Shown here in pieces: positions 1 to 8,109 of a stretch of DNA of 64,000 bases (the first letter of the stretch is position 1; every line of letters starts with the position of its first letter). The notes under the pieces are model-generated. The model was not told where the DNA came from. It saw nothing but the letters and a program-made list of their open reading frames with translations, and did no database searches. Both the position numbers and the translations under genes were made by a program. Source of the stretch: Aquella oligotrophica. GTDB taxonomy: Bacteria; Pseudomonadota; Gammaproteobacteria; Burkholderiales; UBA11063. The stretch is taken from NCBI RefSeq assembly GCF_002892535.1, contig NZ_CP024847.1, forward strand, positions 2,046,001-2,110,000, given 5' to 3'.

Positions 1-1501
1 GGGTAACTTCAGGATTTCTAAATAAGCGCTGAATTTTACGCTCAATAACCGGATTACCCTTTTGTACCTCAGCACCGCACAGCGCCGCCGAGTCAATAGT
101 ATGTTCTTTGGATGAGCCAGTAGCACCACCGCAGCCATCACGCCCGGTACGTCCACCAAGAAGGATAATTACATCACCAGCTTCCGGCTGATCACGACGA
201 ATATTGGCATAGGGAGCAGCTGCAACCACCATCCCAACCTCCATTCGCTTCGCCTTATAGCCCGGATGGTAAATTTCTTTTACATGAGTAGTTGCAAGTC
301 CGATCTGATTTCCATAACTCGAAAAACCATGAGCGGCTTTAGTCGTAATTTTTTTCTGTGGTAATTTACCCGGCAATGTATCTTCAATTGCTTCAAGAGG
401 ATTTGCCGCACCACTGACGCGCATAGCCTGATATACATAAGAACGCCCAGATAATGGGTCACGAATTGCACCACCAACACAGGTAGATGCACCACCATAA
501 GGCTCGATTTCAGTTGGATGATTATGGGTTTCATTTTTAAATTGCAACGACCATTTTTGTGGCTTACCATCAATCTCAATATCAACCAGAATTGAACAAG
601 CATTTATTTCATCAGAAAGCTCAAGATCATCAAGTTTACCAGCTTTTTTAAATTGCTTACCACAAATAGTTGCTAAATCCATCAAGGTAACTGGTTTATT
701 ATTTATCTTATTGGCATGGACATATTCGCGACTTAGTAAGTACTGATTATAGGTTTCTTGATAGAGTTTACTATATTTACCAGAAGCGAATTGAATATCA
801 ATCAAATGCGTTTCAAAGGTTGTATGGCGACAATGATCTGACCAATAAGTATCAAGAACTTTTATTTCTGTTTCGCTAGGATCTCTCCCAACCTGATTTT
901 TGAAATAATCCTGCACACACTGTAAATCAGCAAGCGTCATGGCAAGCCCATGCAAAGCTCTAAAACCGTTAAGAGCAGCTTCATCAAACTGATTAAATCC
1001 ACTATAACGTGGAACGGCTACGGGCTGATTATCTATAAATACTGGCTTAATCTCATTTAAATTTTTCTCGCGGTATTCCAGCGGATTAATGTAGTAATTC
1101 TTTATCTTTGCCAACTCATCATCAGTCAATTCGGGATTAGTGATTATTAATTTGCCAGTAGTGATGTCAAGGTTGGGATTATTAATAGAGAGAAGATTGA
1201 AGGCCTGAATCGCAGAATCTGCGCGCTGATCATATTGTCCCGGTAATGGCTCAACGGCAAACCATGAGCGTCCCAGTTCGGGAGTCTTCTCCGTTATCAA
1301 ATCAACAGGCAGTTCAGCTAGAACGGTATTTTTCACCAGCTCTAAATCAGCGGAAGTTATATTAAAAAGGTCGTAGATATTAATTAAGCGGAGAGAAGTG
1401 AGATTTTTTAGATGTAGATTTTGTTTAAGATCAGCAATTAATTGACTTGCTTCAATATTAAACTTGGTCTTTTTCTCAACAAATATTCGATAGTTGGTCA
1501 T
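1..1501 (-). CDS. purL: Phosphoribosylformylglycinamidine synthase (FGAM synthase), N-terminal part
   Basis: Catalyses the ATP- and glutamine-dependent conversion of FGAR to FGAM, the fourth step of purine synthesis, in the cytosol. The reading frame starts at ATG 1501 and stays open to the left edge, giving about 500 residues; the C-terminal half, including the glutaminase part expected in long forms, is outside. The signature YWSDHCRHTTFE lies at residues 219-230 and an ETHNHPTEIEPYGGAS motif near residue 315, followed by a glycine-rich GGRTGRDGCGGAT stretch. The YWSDHCRHTTFE form is the one I associate with the long single-chain clade known mainly from Clostridia and Bacteroidetes, rather than E. 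coli PurL, which has NHCRHK at this point. The family is certain; the clade is from memory. Confidence 0.93.
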   Translation of the reverse strand, partial: MTNYRIFVEKKTKFNIEASQLIADLKQNLHLKNLTSLRLINIYDLFNITSADLELVKNTVLAELPVDLITEKTPELGRSWFAVEPLPGQYDQRADSAIQAFNLLSINNPNLDITTGKLIITNPELTDDELAKIKNYYINPLEYREKNLNEIKPVFIDNQPVAVPRYSGFNQFDEAALNGFRALHGLAMTLADLQCVQDYFKNQVGRDPSETEIKVLDTYWSDHCRHTTFETHLIDIQFASGKYSKLYQETYNQYLLSREYVHANKINNKPVTLMDLATICGKQFKKAGKLDDLELSDEINACSILVDIEIDGKPQKWSLQFKNETHNHPTEIEPYGGASTCVGGAIRDPLSGRSYVYQAMRVSGAANPLEAIEDTLPGKLPQKKITTKAAHGFSSYGNQIGLATTHVKEIYHPGYKAKRMEVGMVVAAAPYANIRRDQPEAGDVIILLGGRTGRDGCGGATGSSKEHTIDSAALCGAEVQKGNPVIERKIQRLFRNPEVT

Positions 1502-1996
1502 TAGGTCACCATAGGGTATTAGAAAAATTGCTTATGCAGAAACTCTTAAATAATGCACCGCACAATTCAAGCGCATATTATACACAATTTGGCAAAATTC
1601 TGCTCTTAAATAGCAGCTTACCCCATACATATAAATCATCATTAAATGGCTTAGATATAGCTAGTTTGAGCTACAACAAGTAAATAAAAAAATAAATCAG
1701 TCACAATGATATTGCATGAGCATAATCAGTATAGCGAAGATAAAAGCAATAACCCTAGTTAATACAATGCTAAAATAGTGGTAGTACACCTCAACTAAGA
1801 TAAATAAATCGTAATTACTCATACTATGCAGCTCTGTAACCGCTGGAATATGTAGCAAGGCGCAAGGCAACGCGGTTTACAAAATAAATAAGGAGCCTTG
1901 CAATACCGCTATTGCGAGATAATCCAAGTAGTTACGATAAATCGACTATATTTACATGAGGTCACAAAATCAATACATATTTATGGTTAAATGAAA
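1502..1996. other. Intergenic region with nested inverted repeats
   Basis: Non-coding gap between divergent purL and hypC. I see no ORF with a ribosome site. The right part holds 12-nt arms at 1808-1819 and 1927-1938 (one mismatch). Inside them are a tandem GCAAGGC pair (1855-1868), its complement GCCTTGC (1895-1901), and CGCAA/TTGCG and GCGGT/ACCGC pairs. It could be a structured leader or a small mobile-type repeat; nothing identifies it further. Confidence 0.4.
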
Positions 1997-2239
1997 ATGT
2001 GTCTAGCAATCCCAACCCAAATTATTGAGCTTCTGGATAATCAAATGGCTATTACCTCACTATCTGGAGTAAAAAAAGAAATCTCTCTTGCCCTACTGAT
2101 GGACGAAGTTAAAATTGGCGATTATGTTATTGTTCATGCAGGCTATGCCTTAAATCGACTAGATGAGGACGATGCAAGAAAAACACTAGCGTACTTTGCT
2201 GAATTACTAAATGAAGAGAATTATAATGAAATACATTGA
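1997..2239 (+). CDS. hypC: Hydrogenase maturation chaperone HypC
   Basis: Small chaperone that, with HypD, carries the Fe(CN)2CO group to the large subunit of NiFe hydrogenase. The family begins MCLAIP, with the cysteine at position 2 essential after Met removal. I therefore choose ATG 1997 (80 aa) over the in-frame ATG 1991, which would add MK and bury the cysteine. The body is a typical HypC/HupF beta barrel with GVKKEISLALL and a VGDYVIVHAGYA-like stretch (KIGDYVIVHAGYALN). No strong Shine-Dalgarno is visible. Its end overlaps the hypD start, indicating coupled translation. Confidence 0.93.
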   Translation: MCLAIPTQIIELLDNQMAITSLSGVKKEISLALLMDEVKIGDYVIVHAGYALNRLDEDDARKTLAYFAELLNEENYNEIH

Positions 2240-3329
2240 CGAATTTAGAAATTCACAAGTTGCCAAAAAACTTATTGAAAATATCCAGCGAAAAATAAAT
2301 CCAGAGCGAAAATATAATCTGATGGAATTTTGTGGTGGACACACTCATGCCATTCACCGTTATGGAATTAATCAAATATTACCAGCAAATATCAAGCTTA
2401 TTCATGGTCCGGGTTGCCCGGTATGCGTTCTACCGATACCAAGAATCGATCAGGCAATCTGGCTTGCAAATCAGCCAGATGTGATCTTATGCTCCTATGC
2501 GGATATGCTACGCGTGCCAGGTGATAAACAAGATAGTTTATTAAAAGCCAAAGCGCGTGGTGCACAAATACAAATAGTTTATTCGGTACTTGATGCGCTC
2601 GAAATCGCGAAAAACCAGTCAGACAAGATGATAATATTTTTTGCTATCGGATTTGAAACCACAACTCCGCCAACCGCACACGCAATTCTTGAAGCAAAAA
2701 AGATGGGGTTAGATAATTTCAAGGTATTCTGTAATCATGTTTTAACACCAGTTGCTATGACTGCAATCCTTGATGATAACGAGGTAAATATTGATGGCTT
2801 TATTGGTCCCTCTCATGTAAGTATTATCGTTGGTAGCGATGCATATCGTGAAGTAGCACAGGAATACCAAAAGCCGGTAGTAATCGCCGGATTTGAGCCA
2901 CTTGATGTACTGCAGTCAATCGAATACCTAATAGATTTGATCAATGAAAATAAACCGGATATTATCAATCAATATACCCGCGCAGTAAATCCAGAAGGAA
3001 ATCTAAAAGCACAAGAAATAATTGCTCGCGTGCTTGAGAAACGCCAACAATTTAGCTGGCGCGGACTGGGGCAAATCGCTAAAAGTGGACTAAAGATTCG
3101 GCAGGAGTATGCGCATTTTGATGCCGAGGTTTACTATAATCTTCCAGAATTTCAGAGTGATGATGTAAAATCATGTGAATGTCCACAGATTCTACGTGGA
3201 ATCAAAGAACCCAAAGACTGTAAGCTTTTTGGAAAGGCGTGCACTCCAGAAAATCCAATGGGAGCATGCATGGTTTCTTCCGAAGGCGCATGTGCTGCCG
3301 CATTTCAATATTCATTAATTAGCCGCTAG
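2226..3329 (+). CDS. hypD: Hydrogenase maturation protein HypD
   Basis: Iron-sulfur scaffold on which the Fe(CN)2CO cofactor of NiFe hydrogenases is assembled with HypC and HypE. ATG 2226 is preferred because AAGAGAAT lies just upstream; an upstream in-frame ATG at 2211 lacks this spacing. The 367-aa product has the invariant CGGHTH (Cys36), HGPGCPVC (Cys64, Cys67), and a C-terminal four-cysteine cluster (CECPQIL, DCKLFGKAC, GACMVSSEGAC) that binds a 4Fe-4S cluster. Length and all motifs match a functional HypD. It lies in a hypC-hypD-hypE operon, overlapping hypC by 14 bp and 18 bp from hypE. Confidence 0.96.
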   Translation: MKYIDEFRNSQVAKKLIENIQRKINPERKYNLMEFCGGHTHAIHRYGINQILPANIKLIHGPGCPVCVLPIPRIDQAIWLANQPDVILCSYADMLRVPGDKQDSLLKAKARGAQIQIVYSVLDALEIAKNQSDKMIIFFAIGFETTTPPTAHAILEAKKMGLDNFKVFCNHVLTPVAMTAILDDNEVNIDGFIGPSHVSIIVGSDAYREVAQEYQKPVVIAGFEPLDVLQSIEYLIDLINENKPDIINQYTRAVNPEGNLKAQEIIARVLEKRQQFSWRGLGQIAKSGLKIRQEYAHFDAEVYYNLPEFQSDDVKSCECPQILRGIKEPKDCKLFGKACTPENPMGACMVSSEGACAAAFQYSLISR

Positions 3330-3347
3330 ATAAAGAGAATTAGACAA

Positions 3348-4361
3348 ATGAAGATAAACTACAAAGGAAATATCGATTTAACTATTGGTGCGGGTGGTCG
3401 GGCAATGAATCAGCTAATTCATGATTTAATGCTAGCAGAATTTGATAATGAATTTCTCGCTCAGCAAGGTGATCAGGCGATTTTGCCGCCAGCAAATGGT
3501 AAACTAGCATTTTCTACCGATAGCTATGTAGTTTCTCCACTTTTTTTCAATGGTGGTGATATTGGTTCGCTAGCAATAAATGGCACTGTCAATGATCTAG
3601 CAGCTGGTGGCGCAACCCCGCTTTATATAGCTGCAGGCTTTATCATTGAAGAAGGTTTTCCTTTAGCTCAACTACGTGAAATCGTCAAATCAATGGCGAA
3701 AGCGGCAAAAACTGCAAATGTAAAAATCGTAACTGGCGATACTAAGGTAGTTGAAAAAGGCAAAGGTGATGGAATTTTTATTAATACCAGTGGGATTGGA
3801 GTAGTTGAAAATGACTGGGTGGCAACTAGCCCACAAACAGATGATTTAGTCATCATAAATGGGGCAATTGGCGATCATGGAATGGCAATTATGTCTAAAC
3901 GCCAAGGGCTTAATTTTGCCTCAGATATTAGTAGCGATTGTGCGGCTCTAAATTCACTTATCGCTAGTCTTGCTCCATATCAAAAGCATATAAGGATTAT
4001 GCGTGATCCAACTAGAGGCGGTGTTTCGGCGGTTTTAAACGAATGGGCAACATTTTATAATTGCAGCTTTGAGATTGATGAAGAAAAGCTCCTAGTAAAT
4101 GAATCAGTGCGCGGACTTAGTGAAATTCTTGGGTTTGATCCACTACATATTGCCAATGAAGGTAAAGTTATGCTGGTAGTTGCTAAAGATTATGCAGATG
4201 AAATTTGTTCGCTTATGAAAAACCATCCTTTGGGGCAAGAAAGTAGAATCATTGCCAAAGTTAACCCAGCAAGTCAAGTAAAAGTAAGTATGAAAACTCT
4301 GTTTGGTGGACTACGTAGGGTTGATTGGTTAAATGGTGAGCAATTACCACGTATCTGCTAG
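3348..4361 (+). CDS. hypE: Hydrogenase maturation protein HypE (carbamoyl dehydratase)
   Basis: Dehydrates the carbamoyl group placed on its C-terminal cysteine by HypF to a thiocyanate, which becomes the CN ligands of the hydrogenase iron. The 337-aa protein is an AIR-synthase-fold enzyme (the PurM/ThiL superfamily) with the motif MRDPTRGGVSAVLNEWA near residue 220. It ends in LPRIC, the expected C-terminal PRIC cysteine that carries the cyano group. Third gene of the hypCDE set. HypA, HypB, HypF and hydrogenase subunits are not in the window, so they must lie elsewhere if the set is functional. Confidence 0.96.
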   Translation: MKINYKGNIDLTIGAGGRAMNQLIHDLMLAEFDNEFLAQQGDQAILPPANGKLAFSTDSYVVSPLFFNGGDIGSLAINGTVNDLAAGGATPLYIAAGFIIEEGFPLAQLREIVKSMAKAAKTANVKIVTGDTKVVEKGKGDGIFINTSGIGVVENDWVATSPQTDDLVIINGAIGDHGMAIMSKRQGLNFASDISSDCAALNSLIASLAPYQKHIRIMRDPTRGGVSAVLNEWATFYNCSFEIDEEKLLVNESVRGLSEILGFDPLHIANEGKVMLVVAKDYADEICSLMKNHPLGQESRIIAKVNPASQVKVSMKTLFGGLRRVDWLNGEQLPRIC

Positions 4362-4669
4362 CTATTGGGCTAAAAATTTCACCATTAAGCCGCGATTAGC
4401 TAATGGATAATAACCCCTTCTACTCGTAGACTAACTAAACGTAAATAAACGTATTGATAGAGGGGAATTATCGGATAAGCTTTTATTGCGACATTGAGGA
4501 AATAATAAGCAGCGCAATTTGCTTATAATCAAAAATATTAATTCTCCACATCAAAAAATTGCAAAATAAGCATTTTTATGCTATAAATCAACTCTGAGAC
4601 TTGCAAGAATGATTTTTGACTCTATATACGAAATGAAAGGTTTTTAAAACACATATTCCCGGAGGATTT
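4362..4669. other. Intergenic region before the bat cluster
   Basis: Gap of 308 bp between hypE and moxR. It contains imperfect hairpins (CCATTA/TAATGG at 4381-4406; an ACCCCTTCTA/TAGAGGGG pair around 4411-4467) that could terminate or process the hyp transcript, but none has a U-run of terminator quality. The moxR promoter candidate lies at its right end. Confidence 0.4.
4601..4628 (+). promoter_or_regulatory. Candidate sigma70 promoter for moxR
   Basis: TTGCAA at 4601-4606 and TATATA at 4623-4628 are separated by 16 bp and sit about 40 bp upstream of the moxR start. Both boxes deviate from consensus, so this is a reasonable but unproven promoter. Confidence 0.4.
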
Positions 4670-5626
4670 ATGACAGAACGTGAGCAATTTAGACAATTAT
4701 TAGAGTATCTTGATGGTAAAATTGTAGGTCAAAAAGACCTTACCAAACGGCTGCTAATTTCATTATTAGCAGGTGGGCACCTACTCGTAGAAGGCGCGCC
4801 TGGCTTAGCCAAAACTACAGCAATTAAAACTCTTTCTTCCTGCATTGAGTGTTCATACCACCGCATACAGTTTACACCTGACTTACTACCAGCTGATTTA
4901 ACTGGTACCGATATTTATGTACCAGAACAGCAAACGTTCCAGTTTCAGGCTGGACCATTATTTCATAATTTTCTTCTTGCCGATGAGATTAACCGGGCAC
5001 CAGCAAAAGTCCAGTCAGCTCTTCTTGAAGCAATGGGTGAAAAACAGATAACTATCGGTAAAAAAACCTATCCTCTACCGCAATTATTTTTAGTAATGGC
5101 AACCCAAAATCCTATCGAGCAGGAAGGAACCTACCCCCTACCTGAAGCACAACTTGATCGTTTTATGCTCTATGTCAAAATCGGCTATCCAGATAGCAAT
5201 GCTGAAGCACAGATTCTTGCACTTAATCGCAATCTTAATAAAACTGAAAACGAAAACCGACCAACACTTAGTCAGGAAGCAATTTTTAAAGCGCAGCAAG
5301 AATTAAACGCAATCCATCTAAGTAAAGCGGTTGAAGAATACATAATTCAACTTATCATGGCTAGCAGATATCCGGAGAAATATTCAGAAGAGCTTGCCAA
5401 ATGGATTCGTTTTGGTAGTAGTCCACGTGGGACAATTGCGCTTGAAAAAACGGCCCGTGCCCATGCCTGGCTTGATGGGCGGGATTATGTTACTCCACAT
5501 GATATTCATGCCATTATTCATGAAGTGTTACGTCACCGGATTCTATTAAGTTTTGATGCCGAAGTTGAATCAGTTACTAGCGATCAGGTAATTGATAAAC
5601 TACTTAATCTGGTTCCAATTCCATAA
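4670..5626 (+). CDS. moxR: MoxR-family AAA+ ATPase
   Basis: Cytosolic AAA+ ATPase thought to act as a chaperone that matures or remodels the von Willebrand factor A proteins encoded next to it. The 318-aa protein carries Walker A GAPGLAKT at residues 42-49, Walker B followed by the MoxR signature LLADEINRAP near residue 105, sensor 1 ATQNP, and the arginine region DRFMLYV. A strong GGAGG lies 7 bp before ATG 4670. It opens the moxR-DUF58-DUF4381-batABCD cluster and is followed by a 104-bp gap holding a 12-bp inverted repeat. Confidence 0.94.
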   Translation: MTEREQFRQLLEYLDGKIVGQKDLTKRLLISLLAGGHLLVEGAPGLAKTTAIKTLSSCIECSYHRIQFTPDLLPADLTGTDIYVPEQQTFQFQAGPLFHNFLLADEINRAPAKVQSALLEAMGEKQITIGKKTYPLPQLFLVMATQNPIEQEGTYPLPEAQLDRFMLYVKIGYPDSNAEAQILALNRNLNKTENENRPTLSQEAIFKAQQELNAIHLSKAVEEYIIQLIMASRYPEKYSEELAKWIRFGSSPRGTIALEKTARAHAWLDGRDYVTPHDIHAIIHEVLRHRILLSFDAEVESVTSDQVIDKLLNLVPIP

Positions 5627-5638
5627 ACTGACCTAATT

Positions 5639-5696
5639 AGGCTTTTATAGTTATCTGAATAACGCTGATTTCAACTTTATTTAGCTATAAAAGCCT
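5639..5696. repeat. 12-bp perfect inverted repeat between moxR and the DUF58 gene
   Basis: AGGCTTTTATAG (5639-5650) and CTATAAAAGCCT (5685-5696) are exact complements, separated by 34 nt. There is no U-run after the right arm, so it is not a standard terminator; an RNA processing site or mRNA-stabilising hairpin within the operon is possible. Confidence 0.6.
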
Positions 5697-5730
5697 TGTC
5701 GTTACAGCAAAATTTACTAGGGTAGCAACA

Positions 5731-6648
5731 ATGAGTCAGGAAAAAAATCTAAATAATGGAATACGTCCGGTTATAAAAGAATTGCTGGCATTAAAGCATC
5801 ATGCAGCTGGAATCCAGTTTTTTAATAATCGCAAAGTTCACTCAGTTCAGGCAGGGATGAGATTATCTCCAGCCCGTGGACGGGGAATGGATTTTGAAGA
5901 AGTTCGGCATTACCAATCCGGTGATGACGTGCGTCTTATTCACTGGTCGCTGACAGCAAGGCTTGGCAAACCATTTACTAAAATTTATCGTGAAGAACGT
6001 GAAAGGTTGATTTATTTAGTTATTGATCAGTCTTCGGCAATGCATTTTGGTACGAGAGTCTGCTTCAAAAATGTACTAGCCGCCAAAGTAGCCGCATTAC
6101 TTGGTTTCGCAGCACTTGATCATCATGAACAGGTGGGCGGGATTATTTTTAATGATAAGAATGCCGAATATATCCAACCCAAACGTAGCCGTCAGTCATT
6201 GCTTCAGATGTTTAATATCCTCCATAATAATCAGGGCATCAAGCACTATCAGGGTGGACTTGAAAATAATCTGCAACTCTTGAGTCAAAAAATCCAATCC
6301 GGCAGTGTAGTGATAATCATTAGCGATTTTAATGATTATTCCGCCAACATTAAGAATTTTCTCAATATAATCAATCGCAAAGCCGAAATTATCAATGTCT
6401 TTATTTATGATCCATTAGAGTCTAATCTCCCCGATCATGGATATTATAATTTTACCGACGATGGTAAACGTAAACTCGAAATTAGCGCAACCAAAAATAA
6501 TCGCCATTTATATAGTAATAATTTTAACGAACGCCTTAGCGAAATAGAAAATTTCTCGCGCAAAAATCGCATGCAATTTGTAAAACTGGCTACCAATGAT
6601 AATCTGGTAGGAAAAATTAATCATGGAATTTTAAAATATGGATACTAA
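5731..6648 (+). CDS. DUF58 domain protein of the Bat cluster
   Basis: A 305-aa soluble protein with the DUF58 signature around residues 45-80 (a GRGMDFEEVRHYQSGDDVR stretch followed by IHWSLTARLGKPFTKIYREER). A degenerate von Willebrand A-like fold follows, with LVIDQSSAMHFG in place of a full MIDAS motif. DUF58 proteins regularly sit between moxR and VWA genes and are thought to be MoxR partners; no biochemical activity is established. The ATG follows TAGCAACA with no clear Shine-Dalgarno. Its stop overlaps the start of the next gene. Confidence 0.88.
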   Translation: MSQEKNLNNGIRPVIKELLALKHHAAGIQFFNNRKVHSVQAGMRLSPARGRGMDFEEVRHYQSGDDVRLIHWSLTARLGKPFTKIYREERERLIYLVIDQSSAMHFGTRVCFKNVLAAKVAALLGFAALDHHEQVGGIIFNDKNAEYIQPKRSRQSLLQMFNILHNNQGIKHYQGGLENNLQLLSQKIQSGSVVIIISDFNDYSANIKNFLNIINRKAEIINVFIYDPLESNLPDHGYYNFTDDGKRKLEISATKNNRHLYSNNFNERLSEIENFSRKNRMQFVKLATNDNLVGKINHGILKYGY

Positions 6649-7108
6649 TACTAATCCGTTAGCAGAACTAAAAGACGTCCATCTGCCAGCTCCAGTATCT
6701 ATCTTCCCACTAGCAACTGGCTGGTATATCGTTATTGTGCTCATATTTATTTTAGTAGCAGTGCTTATCTGGTGGCAGCTACGCCGACATAAGAAAAAAC
6801 AGCAACAACAGGAAATCTTTAGCCTATTAAAGCAAATTAAAGCTAATGCAGTAACTACATCCGATGAAAAAACTATTGAAGAATGCTCAATTTTATTGAA
6901 ACGGGTTGCCGTTGCCAAATTCCCGGAACAAAAACCGCAATTACTCTTTGGCAAAAATTGGCTGCAATTTCTTGATAAAACAGGCAAAACCAGCGAATTT
7001 ACCACTGGTTGTGGACATTACTTGGGTGAAATATACCAAAAACAGCAACTAGAAGATAAAGAGGCTTTTTTTACCCTTATTGAAAAATGGCTAAGGAGTG
7101 TAATATGA
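6638..7108 (+). CDS. DUF4381-type membrane protein of the Bat cluster
   Basis: A 156-aa protein with one transmembrane helix near residues 25-50 (GWYIVIVLIFILVAVLIWW), then a basic RRHKKKQQQQ stop-transfer and a helical cytosolic part. It overlaps the DUF58 gene by 11 bp and batA by ATGA. Position and layout match the DUF4381 proteins found in this place in proteobacterial bat operons. Function unknown; presumably it links the membrane VWA proteins with the MoxR-DUF58 pair. Confidence 0.8.
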   Translation: MDTNTNPLAELKDVHLPAPVSIFPLATGWYIVIVLIFILVAVLIWWQLRRHKKKQQQQEIFSLLKQIKANAVTTSDEKTIEECSILLKRVAVAKFPEQKPQLLFGKNWLQFLDKTGKTSEFTTGCGHYLGEIYQKQQLEDKEAFFTLIEKWLRSVI

Positions 7109-8109
7109 TCCAGATTGCTTATCCTTGGCTATTTGCAGTAGTAGTATTGCCATTTATCGGATATTGGCTATTACCCAAAAGCACTCATAAAAATGCCAGC
7201 GCACTGAAAGTCCCATTTTTTAATCGGCTATTACAAACATTTGATGGCTTAACGATTGAAGAACAAGGTAATCGCTTATCTTGGCTAAAATACTTATGGC
7301 TAATAATCTGGATTTTAATTGTCATCTCTGCTAGTGGAATAGAGTGGCTGGGTAAACCGTTATCAATTCCACAAAGTGGACGTGATCTTTTAATGGCAGT
7401 GGATTTATCCGGTAGTATGGAAACTCCGGATATGGTGATTAATGGTAATAATATCAGCCGGATTGATATGGTGAAACAGGTTGGTAGCCAATTTATCAAT
7501 AATCGGGTTGGTGATAGGCTTGGGCTAATTCTATTTGGCTCCAGACCATATTTGCAAACTCCATTAACCTTTGACCGGAAAACTGTCGCCCAAATGCTTG
7601 ATGATGCTACGCTTGGCATCGCTGGACCACAAACCGCGATTGGCGATGCAATTGGATTAGCAGTAAAGCGTCTTCTTGACTACCCAAGTAAAAGTAAAGC
7701 ACTAATTTTACTAACTGATGGCGGCAATAATGCTGGAGTTCTTGCTCCATTAAAAGCTGCTGAATTAGCGAAAGAAGCACATATAAAAATCTATACCATT
7801 GGAATTGGCGCCACTAGTATGCAAGTACCTGGATTATTTGGTAGTAGAACCGTTAATCCATCTAGTGATCTAGATATTGATAGTCTAAGACAAATTGCTG
7901 CAATTACAGGTGGTGAATTTTTCCGTGCCGAAGATGTATCGCAATTACAAAGTATTTATGGAACGATAAATCAACTTGAACCGATAAAATCAGATTCAGT
8001 TACGGTACGCCCAGTAACTCCATTATATCCCTGGACTCTTGGCGTAGCCTTACTATTAAGCTATCTGTGTATTCTTCTTAAATTAAGGAGTACTCGCCAT
8101 GCTAACTAA
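7105..8109 (+). CDS. batA: Von Willebrand factor A membrane protein BatA
   Basis: Inner-membrane protein of the Bat (aerotolerance-type) complex with a VWA domain on the periplasmic or cytosolic face. ATG 7105 is chosen because AAGGAG precedes it and ATGA couples it to the upstream gene; an in-frame ATG at 7087 would swallow that site. The product (334 aa) has two N-terminal hydrophobic segments, then the MIDAS DLSGS within MAVDLSGSMETP, the LILLTDGGNN strand, and a C-terminal transmembrane segment (WTLGVALLLSYLCILL). All metal-site residues appear intact. It overlaps batB. Confidence 0.9.
   Translation: MIQIAYPWLFAVVVLPFIGYWLLPKSTHKNASALKVPFFNRLLQTFDGLTIEEQGNRLSWLKYLWLIIWILIVISASGIEWLGKPLSIPQSGRDLLMAVDLSGSMETPDMVINGNNISRIDMVKQVGSQFINNRVGDRLGLILFGSRPYLQTPLTFDRKTVAQMLDDATLGIAGPQTAIGDAIGLAVKRLLDYPSKSKALILLTDGGNNAGVLAPLKAAELAKEAHIKIYTIGIGATSMQVPGLFGSRTVNPSSDLDIDSLRQIAAITGGEFFRAEDVSQLQSIYGTINQLEPIKSDSVTVRPVTPLYPWTLGVALLLSYLCILLKLRSTRHAN

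Noticed and set aside
280-603. 107-aa minus-strand frame within purL
   Set aside because: It is a shifted frame over the purL coding sequence; the purL frame itself is unbroken and carries all motifs.
7185-7619. 144-aa minus-strand frame opposite batA
   Set aside because: Covers the conserved VWA coding region in reverse; no promoter or ribosome site.
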